Positions 16,716 to 25,626 of a DNA stretch of 39,160 nucleotides are shown here, one piece after another. The first letter of the stretch is position 1. Every line of letters starts with the position of its first letter. The translations under genes and the position numbers were made by a program. The notes under the pieces were generated by a model. It did no database searches. It was not told where the DNA came from and saw only the letters and a list, made by a program, of their open reading frames with translations. The DNA is taken from contig CALXZP010000062.1 in assembly GCA_944393255.1 (NCBI GenBank), positions 1 to 39,160 on the forward strand. Reading direction: 5' to 3'. The DNA comes from an uncultured Clostridia bacterium. GTDB taxonomy: Bacteria; Bacillota; Clostridia; UBA1381.

Positions 16716-16741
16716 AGGAGCCCGGCGCGGCTCCTTTTTTT
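16716..16741 (+). terminator. Intrinsic terminator after uppP
   Basis: AGGAGCC (16716-16722) pairs with GGCTCCT (16729-16735), followed by a T7 run to 16741. Confidence 0.9.
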
Positions 16742-16797
16742 GTATCGTTTTTTGCTGTCCCGGAGCCGGAGGATATCAAAGTTTCCGTTAATTTTAC

Positions 16798-16826
16798 TTG
16801 ACATAGCGGTCAAACTATGGTAGAAT
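16798..16826 (+). promoter_or_regulatory. Sigma-A promoter with an inverted repeat at the -35
   Basis: TTGACA (16798-16803), 17-bp spacer, TAGAAT (16821-16826) with an upstream TGG. The -35 is one arm of TTGAC-N6-GTCAA (16798-16813), a possible operator. Confidence 0.75.
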
Positions 16827-16861
16827 TAATATGATAATTTATAATAAGACAGGTGATAAAC

Positions 16862-17290
16862 ATGAAAAAGTTCATAGCCTGCGCCATAGCTGCTTCAGCT
16901 GTCTGCTGTTCAAGCGCGGCTTTGGCGGATACGCCTAAGGTTTTCTTTAACGGTGAGGAAATGTCATTCGATACAGCGCCGTATATATCCGGGGACAGAA
17001 CGATGGTTCCTTTCAGGGCTGTTTTTGAGGCTGTCGGAGCTGACGTTATATGGGATGAAGAGACGCAGACCGTGATTGCGGTCAAGCAGACCGGAGAAGA
17101 AGCCGCGAGTGTGACATTGCAGGTAGGAAAGACGGACGCGTTCGTCAATGAAGAGAAAGTGACGCTGGATAAGGCAGCCGAGATAACCGGCGACCATACG
17201 TTTGTTCCGCTGCGTTTCGTTATGGAATCGCTCGGCGCGGATGTCGAATGGGATCAGCAGAGCTACTCGGTCATGATAACTGCGGAATAA
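16862..17290 (+). CDS. Small secreted copper amine oxidase N-terminal domain protein
   Basis: 142-residue exported protein. An N-terminal signal peptide (MKKFIACAIAASAVCC, hydrophobic to Ala-Leu-Ala, cleavage likely before Asp24) precedes a single PF07833 domain built of two similar halves: 'FNGEEM...DRTMVPFRAVFEAVGADVIWDEET' and 'VNEEKV...DHTFVPLRFVMESLGADVEWDQQS'. Despite the name, the domain has no oxidase activity; in Clostridia it occurs in many wall-associated proteins. The ATG at 16862 has AGGTGAT 5 nt upstream, and a GTG at 16853 is rejected. Monocistronic: own promoter and terminator. A larger paralogue is on the minus strand at 31421-32731. Confidence 0.85.
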   Translation: MKKFIACAIAASAVCCSSAALADTPKVFFNGEEMSFDTAPYISGDRTMVPFRAVFEAVGADVIWDEETQTVIAVKQTGEEAASVTLQVGKTDAFVNEEKVTLDKAAEITGDHTFVPLRFVMESLGADVEWDQQSYSVMITAE

Positions 17291-17304
17291 ATATACAGTG
17301 AAAG

Positions 17305-17347
17305 CGCCGCTGTACGTGGCTTGCATGAATTTACAGCGGTGTTTTTT
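17305..17347 (+). terminator. Intrinsic terminator of the small copper-amine-oxidase-domain gene
   Basis: CCGCTGTA (17307-17314) pairs with TACAGCGG (17332-17339), extended by a G-T and a C-G pair, followed by TTTTTT (17342-17347). The loop is 17 nt. Confidence 0.8.
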
Positions 17348-17426
17348 ACGTTTTTAAACAGGCGGCAGCAAAACGCACGTTTCGCGATCGCCCGAATGTT
17401 TTTAAGCTTTGGAGGTTAGTTTAGTT

Positions 17427-18635
17427 ATGAGTTTAGAGAAGACAGAGAATAAAAAGGGAAGATACGGAGATTTCGGCGGACAGTATGCGTCGGAGACCTT
17501 GATGAACGCGCTTGTGGAACTTGAGAACGCGTTTGAGCATTATAAGAACGACGGGGATTTTTTGAAGGAGCTCAATTATTATCACAAGCAGTATACGGGC
17601 CGCCCGTCCGTTTTGTATTACGCGCAGAAAATGACTGAGGATCTGGGCGGAGCGAAGATATATTTGAAGAGAGAGGATCTCAACCATACGGGAGCGCATA
17701 AGATAAACAATGTTATAGGTCAGTGTCTGCTCGCGAAGCGTATGGGAAAGAAAAAGGTAATAGCTGAGACAGGCGCGGGACAGCACGGAGTTGCAACGGC
17801 TACTTTCGCGGCGGTGCTCGGACTTGAATGCGACGTTTATATGGGTGAGGAGGACACGAAGCGGCAGGCGCTCAATGTGTTCCGTATGGAGCTTCTTGGC
17901 GCAAACGTACATGCCGTAACGTCCGGGTCGGCTGTTCTGAAGGACGCCACAAACGAGGCTATGCGCCAATGGACGGCGAATGCCGACGACACGTTTTATG
18001 TGCTCGGTTCTGCGGTGGGGCCGCATCCGTATCCCGAGATAGTGAAGTATTTTCAAAGCGTCATATCAAAGGAGACGCGCGCGCAGATAATGGAGATGGA
18101 AGGCAGACTTCCCGATGCGGTCATGGCATGTGTAGGCGGCGGCTCAAACGCGATAGGTATGTTCGCCGATTTTATAGATGAACCCGGAGTAAAGCTTTAC
18201 GGAGCCGAGGCAGCCGGGGAGGGCGTTGATACGGACAGGACGGCGGCCACGATAACCTGCGGAAGCGTAGGCGTGCTGCATGGGATGAAGTCTATGTTCC
18301 TCCAGGACGACGGAGGGAATATCCTGCCGGTATATTCGATATCCGCAGGGCTGGATTATCCGGGAATAGGACCGGAACATGCTATGCTGGCGGAAACGGG
18401 CAGAGCGAGCTACTTTCCGGTGACCGATGAGGAAGCGGTGGATTCGTTCTTATATCTTTCAAAGACGGAGGGAATAATCCCGGCTATAGAGTCCGCTCAT
18501 GCGATAGCTCTGGCTCGGAAGATAGCGCCGAAGATGGGCAGAGACGAGATACTGGTCGTATGTCTTTCCGGCAGGGGAGATAAGGATGTATATTCTGTAG
18601 CTAAGTATCTCGGACGCAAAATAGAGGAAGAATAA
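17427..18635 (+). CDS. trpB: Tryptophan synthase beta chain (TrpB1 type)
   Basis: PLP enzyme that condenses indole with serine to tryptophan. The 402-residue protein is of the canonical TrpB1 class: [16 protein letters not shown] at the N-terminus, the PLP lysine in [11 protein letters not shown] (about residue 87), [13 protein letters not shown], the [10 protein letters not shown] phosphate-binding loop and the SGRGDKD C-terminal motif. The ATG at 17427 has GGAGG 11 nt upstream. No trpA, trpC or other trp gene lies in the window, so it stands alone beside DUF896, asnA and asnS. It may make Trp from salvaged indole, or trpA may be elsewhere. Confidence 0.93.
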   Translation: MSLEKTENKKGRYGDFGGQYASETLMNALVELENAFEHYKNDGDFLKELNYYHKQYTGRPSVLYYAQKMTEDLGGAKIYLKREDLNHTGAHKINNVIGQCLLAKRMGKKKVIAETGAGQHGVATATFAAVLGLECDVYMGEEDTKRQALNVFRMELLGANVHAVTSGSAVLKDATNEAMRQWTANADDTFYVLGSAVGPHPYPEIVKYFQSVISKETRAQIMEMEGRLPDAVMACVGGGSNAIGMFADFIDEPGVKLYGAEAAGEGVDTDRTAATITCGSVGVLHGMKSMFLQDDGGNILPVYSISAGLDYPGIGPEHAMLAETGRASYFPVTDEEAVDSFLYLSKTEGIIPAIESAHAIALARKIAPKMGRDEILVVCLSGRGDKDVYSVAKYLGRKIEEE

Positions 18636-18665
18636 TATCGGTTTCTGTACAGAGGAGGCTTTCAG

Positions 18666-18854
18666 TTGGACAGGAAAAAAATAGAGCGTATAAATTATCT
18701 TGCAAGAAAGGCTAAGACCGGATCGCTTACAGATACGGAAAAAGCAGAGCAGGCGGAGCTCAGGCAGGAATATCTTGCGGCGGTACGCCGAAATTTCAAA
18801 GCTCAGCTCGATTCGATACGCTATACCGACGACGCTGAGGAACAGACGAGCTGA
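18666..18854 (+). CDS. DUF896 domain-containing protein (YnzC-like)
   Basis: 62-residue, highly charged, two-helix protein. The DUF896 signature is obvious: [18 protein letters not shown], then [21 protein letters not shown]. subtilis YnzC belongs to this family and lies in an SOS-regulated operon; molecular function is unknown. The start is TTG at 18666, supported by GAGGAGG 7 nt upstream. It follows trpB by 30 bp and is probably cotranscribed. Confidence 0.88.
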   Translation: MDRKKIERINYLARKAKTGSLTDTEKAEQAELRQEYLAAVRRNFKAQLDSIRYTDDAEEQTS

Positions 18855-18870
18855 CAGAAATGTATAAAAG

Positions 18871-18937
18871 ACCGGGACATTTGCATCCGAATATATTTTA
18901 GGTGTGCGCCCGGTATCCGGCGGGACGAAGCTCCCGC
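18871..18937 (+). promoter_or_regulatory. Structured leader upstream of asnA
   Basis: The 147 bp before asnA holds ACCGGG (18871-18876) pairing with CCCGGT (18909-18914), then GCGGGA (18920-18925) pairing with TCCCGC (18932-18937). No T-run follows, so no terminator is formed. No T-box signature (GGTACCGCG-like) is present. Function unknown; it could simply be mRNA structure. Confidence 0.35.
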
Positions 18938-19001
18938 TCTGAATAAAAAGACGGACAGTCCGCGTCAGGGCTGGATCAATAAGCAGAAAAGAGGTAAAGC
19001 A

Positions 19002-20009
19002 ATGGCATTAGTTATTCCGGAGGGGTACAGTTCCGCTCTTGACGGCAGAACTACCGAAACGGCGATCAAATTCATTAAGGACACATTTCAAAAGGATCTT
19101 ATAAAGGCGATGAATCTTCAAAGAGTGTCGGCGCCGCTGTTTGTCAGACCGGAAACGGGTCTTAACGACAATCTTAACGGCGTGGAGCGCCCGGTATCCT
19201 TTGACGCCCCCTGCATTGGAGGCGCAACGCTTGAGATAGTTCATTCTCTGGCGAAATGGAAGCGTCTCACTCTTGGTAAATACGGCTTTGAACCGGGCGA
19301 GGGACTATATACGGACATGAACGCTATCCGGCGCGACGAAGAGGTGGATAATCTTCATTCGATGTATGTCGATCAGTGGGACTGGGAGGCTGTCATAGAG
19401 AAGAAAGACCGTGAGCTTTCAACGCTGAAGCAGACAGTAAAGAAAATATATGCGGCTATGAAGGATACTCAGAAAAAGGTCTGCGAGAAATTTGACGGCA
19501 TAGATAATAACTTTGCCGAGGAGATCGTATTTGTGACAACACAGGAGCTGGAGGATATGTATCCTGATGACGAGCCGAAAGAGCGTGAAAATAAATTTTT
19601 GCGCAAACACGGCGCGGCATGTATAATGCAGATAGGAAAGGTACTCGAATCCGGCGCCCGCCATGACGGACGCGCTCCCGACTATGACGACTGGGAGCTC
19701 AATGCGGATATAGTTGTGTACTATCCTCTTCTGGACTGTGCCTTTGAGCTTTCAAGCATGGGTATAAGAGTTGATGAAAAATCTCTCGTATCCCAGATCG
19801 AAGAAGCTGACTGCCTTGAGAGGCTGGAGCTTGATTTTCATAAAATGATACTGGAAAAGAAGCTTCCGTATACGATCGGCGGCGGCATCGGACAGTCGAG
19901 GCTCTGCATGTATATGCTCGGGAAGGCGCATATAGGCGAGGTACAGCAGTCTGTATGGCCGGAAGATATGATAAAAAAGTGCAGGGAATCCGGCATTAAC
20001 ATTATGTGA
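19002..20009 (+). CDS. asnA: Aspartate--ammonia ligase
   Basis: Ammonia-dependent asparagine synthetase (AsnA), related in fold to class II aminoacyl-tRNA synthetases: aspartate + NH3 + ATP gives asparagine + AMP + PPi. The 335-residue length and motifs fit: [42 protein letters not shown] and the C-terminal [24 protein letters not shown] precedes the ATG. asnS follows within 30 bp, so synthesis of Asn and its charging onto tRNA are encoded together. Confidence 0.94.
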   Translation: MALVIPEGYSSALDGRTTETAIKFIKDTFQKDLIKAMNLQRVSAPLFVRPETGLNDNLNGVERPVSFDAPCIGGATLEIVHSLAKWKRLTLGKYGFEPGEGLYTDMNAIRRDEEVDNLHSMYVDQWDWEAVIEKKDRELSTLKQTVKKIYAAMKDTQKKVCEKFDGIDNNFAEEIVFVTTQELEDMYPDDEPKERENKFLRKHGAACIMQIGKVLESGARHDGRAPDYDDWELNADIVVYYPLLDCAFELSSMGIRVDEKSLVSQIEEADCLERLELDFHKMILEKKLPYTIGGGIGQSRLCMYMLGKAHIGEVQQSVWPEDMIKKCRESGINIM

Positions 20010-20035
20010 CCAAAATTATCCGAAGGGAAATGACA

Positions 20036-21424
20036 ATGAAAACGATAGTTAAAGATATATACCGTAACATGGATGAATACGGTGACAAAGAAGTTACAGT
20101 TTCGGGCTGGGTGCGTACAATACGCGCTTCCAAAAATTTTGGCTTTATAGAGATGAACGACGGAAGCTTTTTCTCGGGGATACAGATAGTTATCGAGGCC
20201 GATAAGCTTGACAACTATACCGAGATAACAAAGCTGAACGTCGGCGCGGCGGTAACGGTCACGGGTACGCTCGAGCTCACGCCGGAAGCAAAGCAGCCGA
20301 TGGAGATAAAGGCGGCGGAGGTAACGGTCGAGGGCGGCTCCACACCGGATTATCCGCTGCAGAAGAAAAGACATTCGTTTGAATATCTGCGCACGATCTC
20401 ACATTTGAGACCGCGCACAAATACGTTTGCCGCGGTGTTCAGAGTGCGTTCAATGATCGCCTATGCTATCCACAAGTTCTTCCAGGAGCGCGGCTTTGTC
20501 TATGTGCATACGCCCATCATAACCGGAAGCGACTGTGAGGGCGCGGGCGAGATGTTCAGGGTGACAACTCTCGATATGGACGAACCTCCGAAGAAAGACG
20601 GGAAGGTCGATTTTTCTCAGGACTTTTTCGGAAAGAGTACAAACCTGACTGTGAGCGGACAGCTCAATGTAGAGACCTACTGTATGGCGTTCCGAAACGT
20701 GTATACGTTCGGACCTACGTTCCGTGCCGAAAATTCAAATACGACGCGCCATGCCGCCGAGTTCTGGATGATCGAGCCGGAGATAGCGTTTGCTGATCTT
20801 AACGATGACATGCAGCTTGCGGAGGACATGCTCAAGTATATAATAAATTACTGTCTCGACAACGCTCCCGAGGAAATGGAGTTTTTCAATAAATTCGTGG
20901 ATAAGGGACTGCTTGAGAGGCTCAACAACGTGGTTTCCAATGAGTTCGCGCGTATAACCTATACGGAAGCGATAGAAATACTCAGCAAAAATAACGATAA
21001 TTTCAGCTATAAAGCCGAATGGGGATGCGACCTCCAGACTGAGCATGAGCGATACCTGACCGAGACCGTATTTAAGCGTCCGGTAATGGTAACGGACTAT
21101 CCTAAAGAGATAAAGGCGTTTTACATGAAGCTGAACGATGATAAAAAGACCGTTGCGGCGGTTGACGTGCTTGTGCCGGGTATAGGCGAGATAATAGGCG
21201 GCAGTCAGCGTGAGGAGAATTATGATACCCTTGTTTCGCGTATGAATGAGCTTGGTCTCGACCCTGAGGATTACGACTGGTATCTCGATCTGCGCAAATA
21301 CGGCACAAACAAGCATGCAGGCTTCGGGCTGGGCTTTGAGCGCGCGGTCATGTATATCACAGGAATGCAGAATATACGCGACGTACTGCCCTTCCCGCGT
21401 ACGGTAGGGACAGCCGATTTCTGA
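20036..21424 (+). CDS. asnS: Asparaginyl-tRNA synthetase
   Basis: Class IIb aminoacyl-tRNA synthetase charging tRNA-Asn. 462 residues: N-terminal OB-fold anticodon-binding domain (about 15-100, [20 protein letters not shown]), catalytic core with motif 2 ([19 protein letters not shown]) and motif 3 ([15 protein letters not shown]). Of three in-frame starts, ATG 20036 is chosen because AAGGGA (20023-20028) is 7 nt upstream; GTG 20006 and ATG 20030 are poorly placed. Directly downstream of asnA. Confidence 0.95.
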   Translation: MKTIVKDIYRNMDEYGDKEVTVSGWVRTIRASKNFGFIEMNDGSFFSGIQIVIEADKLDNYTEITKLNVGAAVTVTGTLELTPEAKQPMEIKAAEVTVEGGSTPDYPLQKKRHSFEYLRTISHLRPRTNTFAAVFRVRSMIAYAIHKFFQERGFVYVHTPIITGSDCEGAGEMFRVTTLDMDEPPKKDGKVDFSQDFFGKSTNLTVSGQLNVETYCMAFRNVYTFGPTFRAENSNTTRHAAEFWMIEPEIAFADLNDDMQLAEDMLKYIINYCLDNAPEEMEFFNKFVDKGLLERLNNVVSNEFARITYTEAIEILSKNNDNFSYKAEWGCDLQTEHERYLTETVFKRPVMVTDYPKEIKAFYMKLNDDKKTVAAVDVLVPGIGEIIGGSQREENYDTLVSRMNELGLDPEDYDWYLDLRKYGTNKHAGFGLGFERAVMYITGMQNIRDVLPFPRTVGTADF

Positions 21425-21449
21425 TCCCGAAAGGAAGTAGGATCAAGCT

Positions 21450-22271
21450 ATGAAATTTATATTTTTTATACTGATTTGCATAGCGCTGTTTTTTGTATAC
21501 CGCTACAGCGTTGTGCTGGGAATAATACTTTCGGTAGTGATAGTGCTTTACGCCGTATATCATTATCTGCCTTATATCTACAGGTATAAAGGCAGGAAGG
21601 CTTTTAACGAGGGAAATTATTCCGAAGCGGCGAGTATGTTTAAGAAAGCGGTCGATACCGGACGCGCGAATATCGACACGCGCATGGAATATTCGTATGT
21701 GCTGCTGAGAACAGGCGAGGTAGAGGAAGCGGAGGCAATAGTGAACAATATGCTCCGCTACAAGATGAAGCCTTCCTATAAGGGTCGTGCCGTCATTCAG
21801 CGCTGCATGTGCTATTATAAGCGCGGCAATATAGACGAGGCTATAGAAGACGGCATGGAGCTGTTCAACGACGGCTACAAGAGCATCATGCTGTACGGAA
21901 TGCTCGGATTTTTCAAGACCTTGAAGAATCCCCTGAGCAAGGATACGCTCGACTTCTGTCTTGAAGCGTATGATTATGCGGATGACGACAGAGATATATG
22001 CGATAACCTGCTCATATGCTATTATAACCGCGGTGAGTATGATAAGGCAAAGGAGCTTTCCGATAAGGTGCTTGAAAAGGCTCCTAAGTTCATCGAAGCA
22101 TGGTATCACGGCGCACAGATCGATAATAAGCTCGGCAGATATGCGGATGCGCTTGAAAAGCTTGAAAAGATCGGCGAATGCCATCGGTCATTTATGACAA
22201 CTATATCCGAGGAGGAAGTTGAGGCGCTTACAGAGGAAGTTAAGAGCCGGCTTTCCGCTGCGGGGAAATAA
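21450..22271 (+). CDS. Membrane-anchored tetratricopeptide repeat protein
   Basis: 273-residue protein with two N-terminal membrane segments (about 3-18 and 22-44, rich in I/F/V/Y) followed by TPR-like helical repeats: ARKAFNEGNYSEAASMFKKA, MEYSYVLLRTGEVEEAEAI, CYYNRGEYDKAKELSDKVL, and a last repeat GRYADALEKLEKIGE. It probably serves as a scaffold at the cytoplasmic membrane; partners unknown. GGAAG about 12 nt before the ATG. It lies 25 bp after asnS and may be transcribed with it. Confidence 0.75.
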   Translation: MKFIFFILICIALFFVYRYSVVLGIILSVVIVLYAVYHYLPYIYRYKGRKAFNEGNYSEAASMFKKAVDTGRANIDTRMEYSYVLLRTGEVEEAEAIVNNMLRYKMKPSYKGRAVIQRCMCYYKRGNIDEAIEDGMELFNDGYKSIMLYGMLGFFKTLKNPLSKDTLDFCLEAYDYADDDRDICDNLLICYYNRGEYDKAKELSDKVLEKAPKFIEAWYHGAQIDNKLGRYADALEKLEKIGECHRSFMTTISEEEVEALTEEVKSRLSAAGK

Positions 22272-22280
22272 ATTTTTATG

Positions 22281-22316
22281 TACGGCTGTGACGGGATCGC
22301 AGCCGTATAATTTTAA
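22281..22316 (+). terminator. Possible weak terminator between the TPR gene and rarA
   Basis: TACGGCTG (22281-22288) pairs with CAGCCGTA (22300-22307), extended inward by T-G and G-C pairs, loop of 7 nt. The tail TAATTTTAA is only moderately U-rich. Confidence 0.5.
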
Positions 22317-22344
22317 TATGAATTTTCGGAAAGGGGCAGTCTGC

Positions 22345-23610
22345 ATGAATCCGCTTGCCGACAGGATAAGACCGTTGTCGCTTGATGACGTTGTGGGGCA
22401 GAAGCATCTTCTGGGACAGGGAAAGCTGCTCAGACGCATGATCGAAAATAACGAGATCCCCAATATGATATTCTACGGCCCGAGCGGCGTAGGAAAAACG
22501 ACAGTGGCAAATATCATTGCAGAGCGTACCGGCAAAGCGCTGCATCGCCTGAACGCTACCACGGCGTCCGTTGCCGATATAAAAAATATCGTCGGAACTC
22601 TGGACACGTTTCTGGCGCCGGACGGCGTTCTGCTGTATCTGGACGAGATACAGCATTTCAATAAAAAACAGCAGCAGTCGCTGCTCGAATTTATGGAAAA
22701 CGGAAAGATAACGCTTATAGCAAGCACAACGGAAAACCCGTATTTTTATGTATATAACGCAGTGCTTTCACGAAGTATAGTATTTGAGTTCAAACCGGTA
22801 TCGCCGGAGGAGATAGAAACTGCGCTCAAACGCGCCGCGGCTATGATCGTGGGAGAACGCTATAAAGGGAGCGAACTCGCATTGGAGCCTGCGGCTCTGA
22901 CGCATCTTGCGCACAGTGCCGGCGGCGACGTGCGCAAAGCTCTCAATTCGCTTGAAGCTGTGTTTCTTGCATTGCCTCCTGCGGCGGATAAGATCGAGAT
23001 CACGCTTGAAGCGGCTGAGCAGGCTTCGCAGAGAAAGGCTCTTAAATATGACAAGGACGGCGACAGCCATTACGATATCCTGTCTGCGTTCCAGAAATCG
23101 GTGCGCGATTCCGATCCCGACGCCGCTGTGCATTATCTGGCGCGGCTTGTAGCTGCCGGGGATATACAGAGCATATGCAGGCGGCTGCTTGTTATGGCGT
23201 CCGAGGATATCGGACTTGCATATCCGCAGGCTGCGGTCATAGTAAAGGCATGTGTGGATTCAGCTTTGCAGCTGGGTTTTCCGGAAGCGCGTATACCTCT
23301 TGCCGAAGCTGTACTGCTGCTTGCCACAGCGCCCAAATCAAACAGCGCGATAACTGCGGTAGACGCTGCGCTTGCCGATATAGAAAGCATGGATACAGGC
23401 GAGATACCTGAGCATTTGAAGGACTCGCATTATTCCGGAGCCGAAAAGCTCGGGCACGGAACGGAATATAAGTTCCCGCATACATATCCGAACCACTATG
23501 TCAGGCAGCAGTATCTGCCAGACCGTATAAAGGACAGGGTATACTATGAATACGGCAGCAACAAAACAGAGCTTGCCGCGAGGGAATATTGGAAAAAGAT
23601 AAAGGAATAG
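22345..23610 (+). CDS. rarA: Replication-associated recombination protein A (AAA+ ATPase RarA/MgsA)
   Basis: Clamp-loader-related AAA+ ATPase acting at stalled replication forks. 421 residues with MNPLADRIRPLSLDDVVGQ at the N-terminus, Walker A GPSGVGKTT, Walker B LYLDEIQHFN, sensor 1 ASTTENP and the C-terminal MgsA helical domain containing the family signature GLAYPQAA. The ATG at 22345 is chosen because AAGGGG lies about 9 nt upstream and homologues begin here; an in-frame ATG at 22318 has no good site. Confidence 0.93.
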   Translation: MNPLADRIRPLSLDDVVGQKHLLGQGKLLRRMIENNEIPNMIFYGPSGVGKTTVANIIAERTGKALHRLNATTASVADIKNIVGTLDTFLAPDGVLLYLDEIQHFNKKQQQSLLEFMENGKITLIASTTENPYFYVYNAVLSRSIVFEFKPVSPEEIETALKRAAAMIVGERYKGSELALEPAALTHLAHSAGGDVRKALNSLEAVFLALPPAADKIEITLEAAEQASQRKALKYDKDGDSHYDILSAFQKSVRDSDPDAAVHYLARLVAAGDIQSICRRLLVMASEDIGLAYPQAAVIVKACVDSALQLGFPEARIPLAEAVLLLATAPKSNSAITAVDAALADIESMDTGEIPEHLKDSHYSGAEKLGHGTEYKFPHTYPNHYVRQQYLPDRIKDRVYYEYGSNKTELAAREYWKKIKE

Positions 23611-23657
23611 AGCGTACAGATGAGCGCAGAATACATGGTTTTTGAAAGGAGACACCA

Positions 23658-25568
23658 ATGAGGGACGGTTTTATAAAGCTTGCCGCTGCAACTCCGGATA
23701 TACGGGTTGCCGATACAGAGTACAATACTGAAAATGTGATCCGGATGATACAGGAGGCGGCCGGAAACGGCGCTAAGATCATCGTATTCCCGGAGCTGTG
23801 TCTGACGGCATACACCTGCTCAGACCTGTTTATGCAGAAGCCTCTGCTTGAAGGCGCGCTGCGCGGACTGGAAAGGATACGTACGGCGTCTGCAGAGCTG
23901 GACATAACAGCGCTTGTCGGGCTTCCGCTCTCGGTCGGCGATATGCTCTATAACTGTGCGGCTGTCGTAAACCGCGGACATATAAAAGGTATGATACCTA
24001 AGCGGAATATACCGAATTACAATGAATTTTACGAGCTTCGTCATTTTGCGGAGGGACCGACTGAGGTCAGATATATAGAAGTCCTCGGAGAAAAGGTGCC
24101 GTTCGGCTCGAATATCCTGTTCACGTCTGCCGCTGTTCCGGAGCTTCGTCTTGCGGCGGAGCTTTGCGAGGATCTTTGGACGGTAGAGCCGCCGTCTAAT
24201 TCTCACGCGCTTGCCGGAGCTACCGTGATAGCAAATCTCTCCGCCTCGGACGAGCTTATCTCAAAGGCTGAGTACCGCGAGCTGCTGATAAAGAGTCAGT
24301 CGGCAAAGCTGTATTCTGTGTATATCTATGCCGATGCAGGCTGGGGCGAGTCCACGACCGACCTCGTTTTTGCGGGTGATAATATGATATGCGAAAACGG
24401 ATCGATCCTTGCGCGTTCGGAAAGATTTAATAATTCATGCGTATATGCCGTGGCTGATCTGGAAAGACTAACCTCTGAGAGAAGAAAAACCACCACCTTC
24501 AGAAATTCCGGAACGGATGCATATACGTATGTTGAGCTGGATATGGAGCGTACCGAAACACCGCTTGAACGCTATGTTGACAGCAAGCCTTTCGTACCCT
24601 CCGACAGGCAGATGCGGGAAGCGAGAAGCGAGGAGATACTTACTATCCAGTCGCTCGGCCTTGCGAAGCGCATAGACCATGCTGGGGCAAAGACCGCCGT
24701 GATAGGCGTGAGCGGAGGACTGGATTCCACGCTTGCCCTGCTCGTAACGGCGCGCGCGTTTGACAGGCTGGGCAGAGACAGAAGCGATATCTGCGCCGTA
24801 ACGATGCCGTGCTTCGGAACGACGAGCAGGACGTATAATAACGCCGTCAAATTCGCAAATTCCCTCGGGGTGACATTTAAGGAAATACCTATCAGAGACG
24901 CTGTATTGCTGCATTTTAAGGATATAGGTCAGGACGCGGATGCGTATGACGTGACCTTTGAGAACGCTCAGGCACGGGAGCGTACACAGGTGCTTATGGA
25001 TATAGCGAATAAAAGCGGCGGCATAGTCGTCGGCACCGGCGATCTTTCGGAAATGGCGCTCGGCTGGGCTACGTATAACGGAGATCACATGAGCATGTAT
25101 GCCGTAAATGCGGGCGTACCTAAAACGCTCATACGCTATCTTGTGGAGTATGAAGCCGAAAGGACAGACAGCGATATCCTGCGCGAAACGCTGCGCGACA
25201 TACTCGATACGCCGGTAAGCCCTGAGCTTCTTCCGCCGAAGGACGGCGAGATATCCCAGAAGACAGAAAGCATTGTAGGCCCCTATGAGCTGCACGACTT
25301 TTTCCTGTATTACCTGCTCCGCTACGGTTTCAGTCCCTCGAAGATACTGCGTCTTGCAGCAGCGGCGTTTGAGGGGGAATACGACAGGGAATATATACTC
25401 GGCTGGCTCAAAAACTTTTACAGCAGGTTTTTCCGTCAGCAGTTCAAGCGTTCGTGTATGCCCGACGCTCCGAAGGTGGGTTCGGTGGCTCTTTCTCCGC
25501 GCGGTGACTGGCGCATGCCGTCAGACGCTTCGTTAGATCTATGGAAGAGCGAGCTTGAAAAACTTTAG
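23658..25568 (+). CDS. nadE: Glutamine-dependent NAD+ synthetase
   Basis: Last step of NAD synthesis: deamido-NAD to NAD using glutamine-derived ammonia. The 636-residue two-domain form has an N-terminal nitrilase-type glutaminase with triad E46 (FPEL), K115 (IPKRNIPNY) and C170 (ELCEDLW), and a C-terminal synthetase with PP-loop SGGLDS (352-357) and GTGDLSEMALGWATYNGDHMS. Large forms tunnel ammonia between active sites. GAAAGGAG supports the ATG. EamA gene follows 43 bp downstream. Confidence 0.95.
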   Translation: MRDGFIKLAAATPDIRVADTEYNTENVIRMIQEAAGNGAKIIVFPELCLTAYTCSDLFMQKPLLEGALRGLERIRTASAELDITALVGLPLSVGDMLYNCAAVVNRGHIKGMIPKRNIPNYNEFYELRHFAEGPTEVRYIEVLGEKVPFGSNILFTSAAVPELRLAAELCEDLWTVEPPSNSHALAGATVIANLSASDELISKAEYRELLIKSQSAKLYSVYIYADAGWGESTTDLVFAGDNMICENGSILARSERFNNSCVYAVADLERLTSERRKTTTFRNSGTDAYTYVELDMERTETPLERYVDSKPFVPSDRQMREARSEEILTIQSLGLAKRIDHAGAKTAVIGVSGGLDSTLALLVTARAFDRLGRDRSDICAVTMPCFGTTSRTYNNAVKFANSLGVTFKEIPIRDAVLLHFKDIGQDADAYDVTFENAQARERTQVLMDIANKSGGIVVGTGDLSEMALGWATYNGDHMSMYAVNAGVPKTLIRYLVEYEAERTDSDILRETLRDILDTPVSPELLPPKDGEISQKTESIVGPYELHDFFLYYLLRYGFSPSKILRLAAAAFEGEYDREYILGWLKNFYSRFFRQQFKRSCMPDAPKVGSVALSPRGDWRMPSDASLDLWKSELEKL

Positions 25569-25581
25569 TATAAAATAAGGC

Positions 25582-25626
25582 TTTGCCCTTCCGCAGAATG
25601 GAGTTGATTTTGTGTCGAAGGGCAAA
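25582..25626 (+). promoter_or_regulatory. Inverted repeat enclosing the ribosome binding site and start of the EamA gene
   Basis: TTTGCCCTT (25582-25590) is complementary over 9 bp to AAGGGCAAA (25618-25626). The 27-nt loop contains GGAG (25600-25603) and the GTG start (25612-25614). It could influence translation initiation or act as an imperfect nadE terminator (AAATTTTGT follows). Confidence 0.45.

Noticed and set aside
18855..19001. T-box leader for asnA-asnS
   Set aside because: No GGTACCGCG-like antiterminator bulge and no terminator before asnA.
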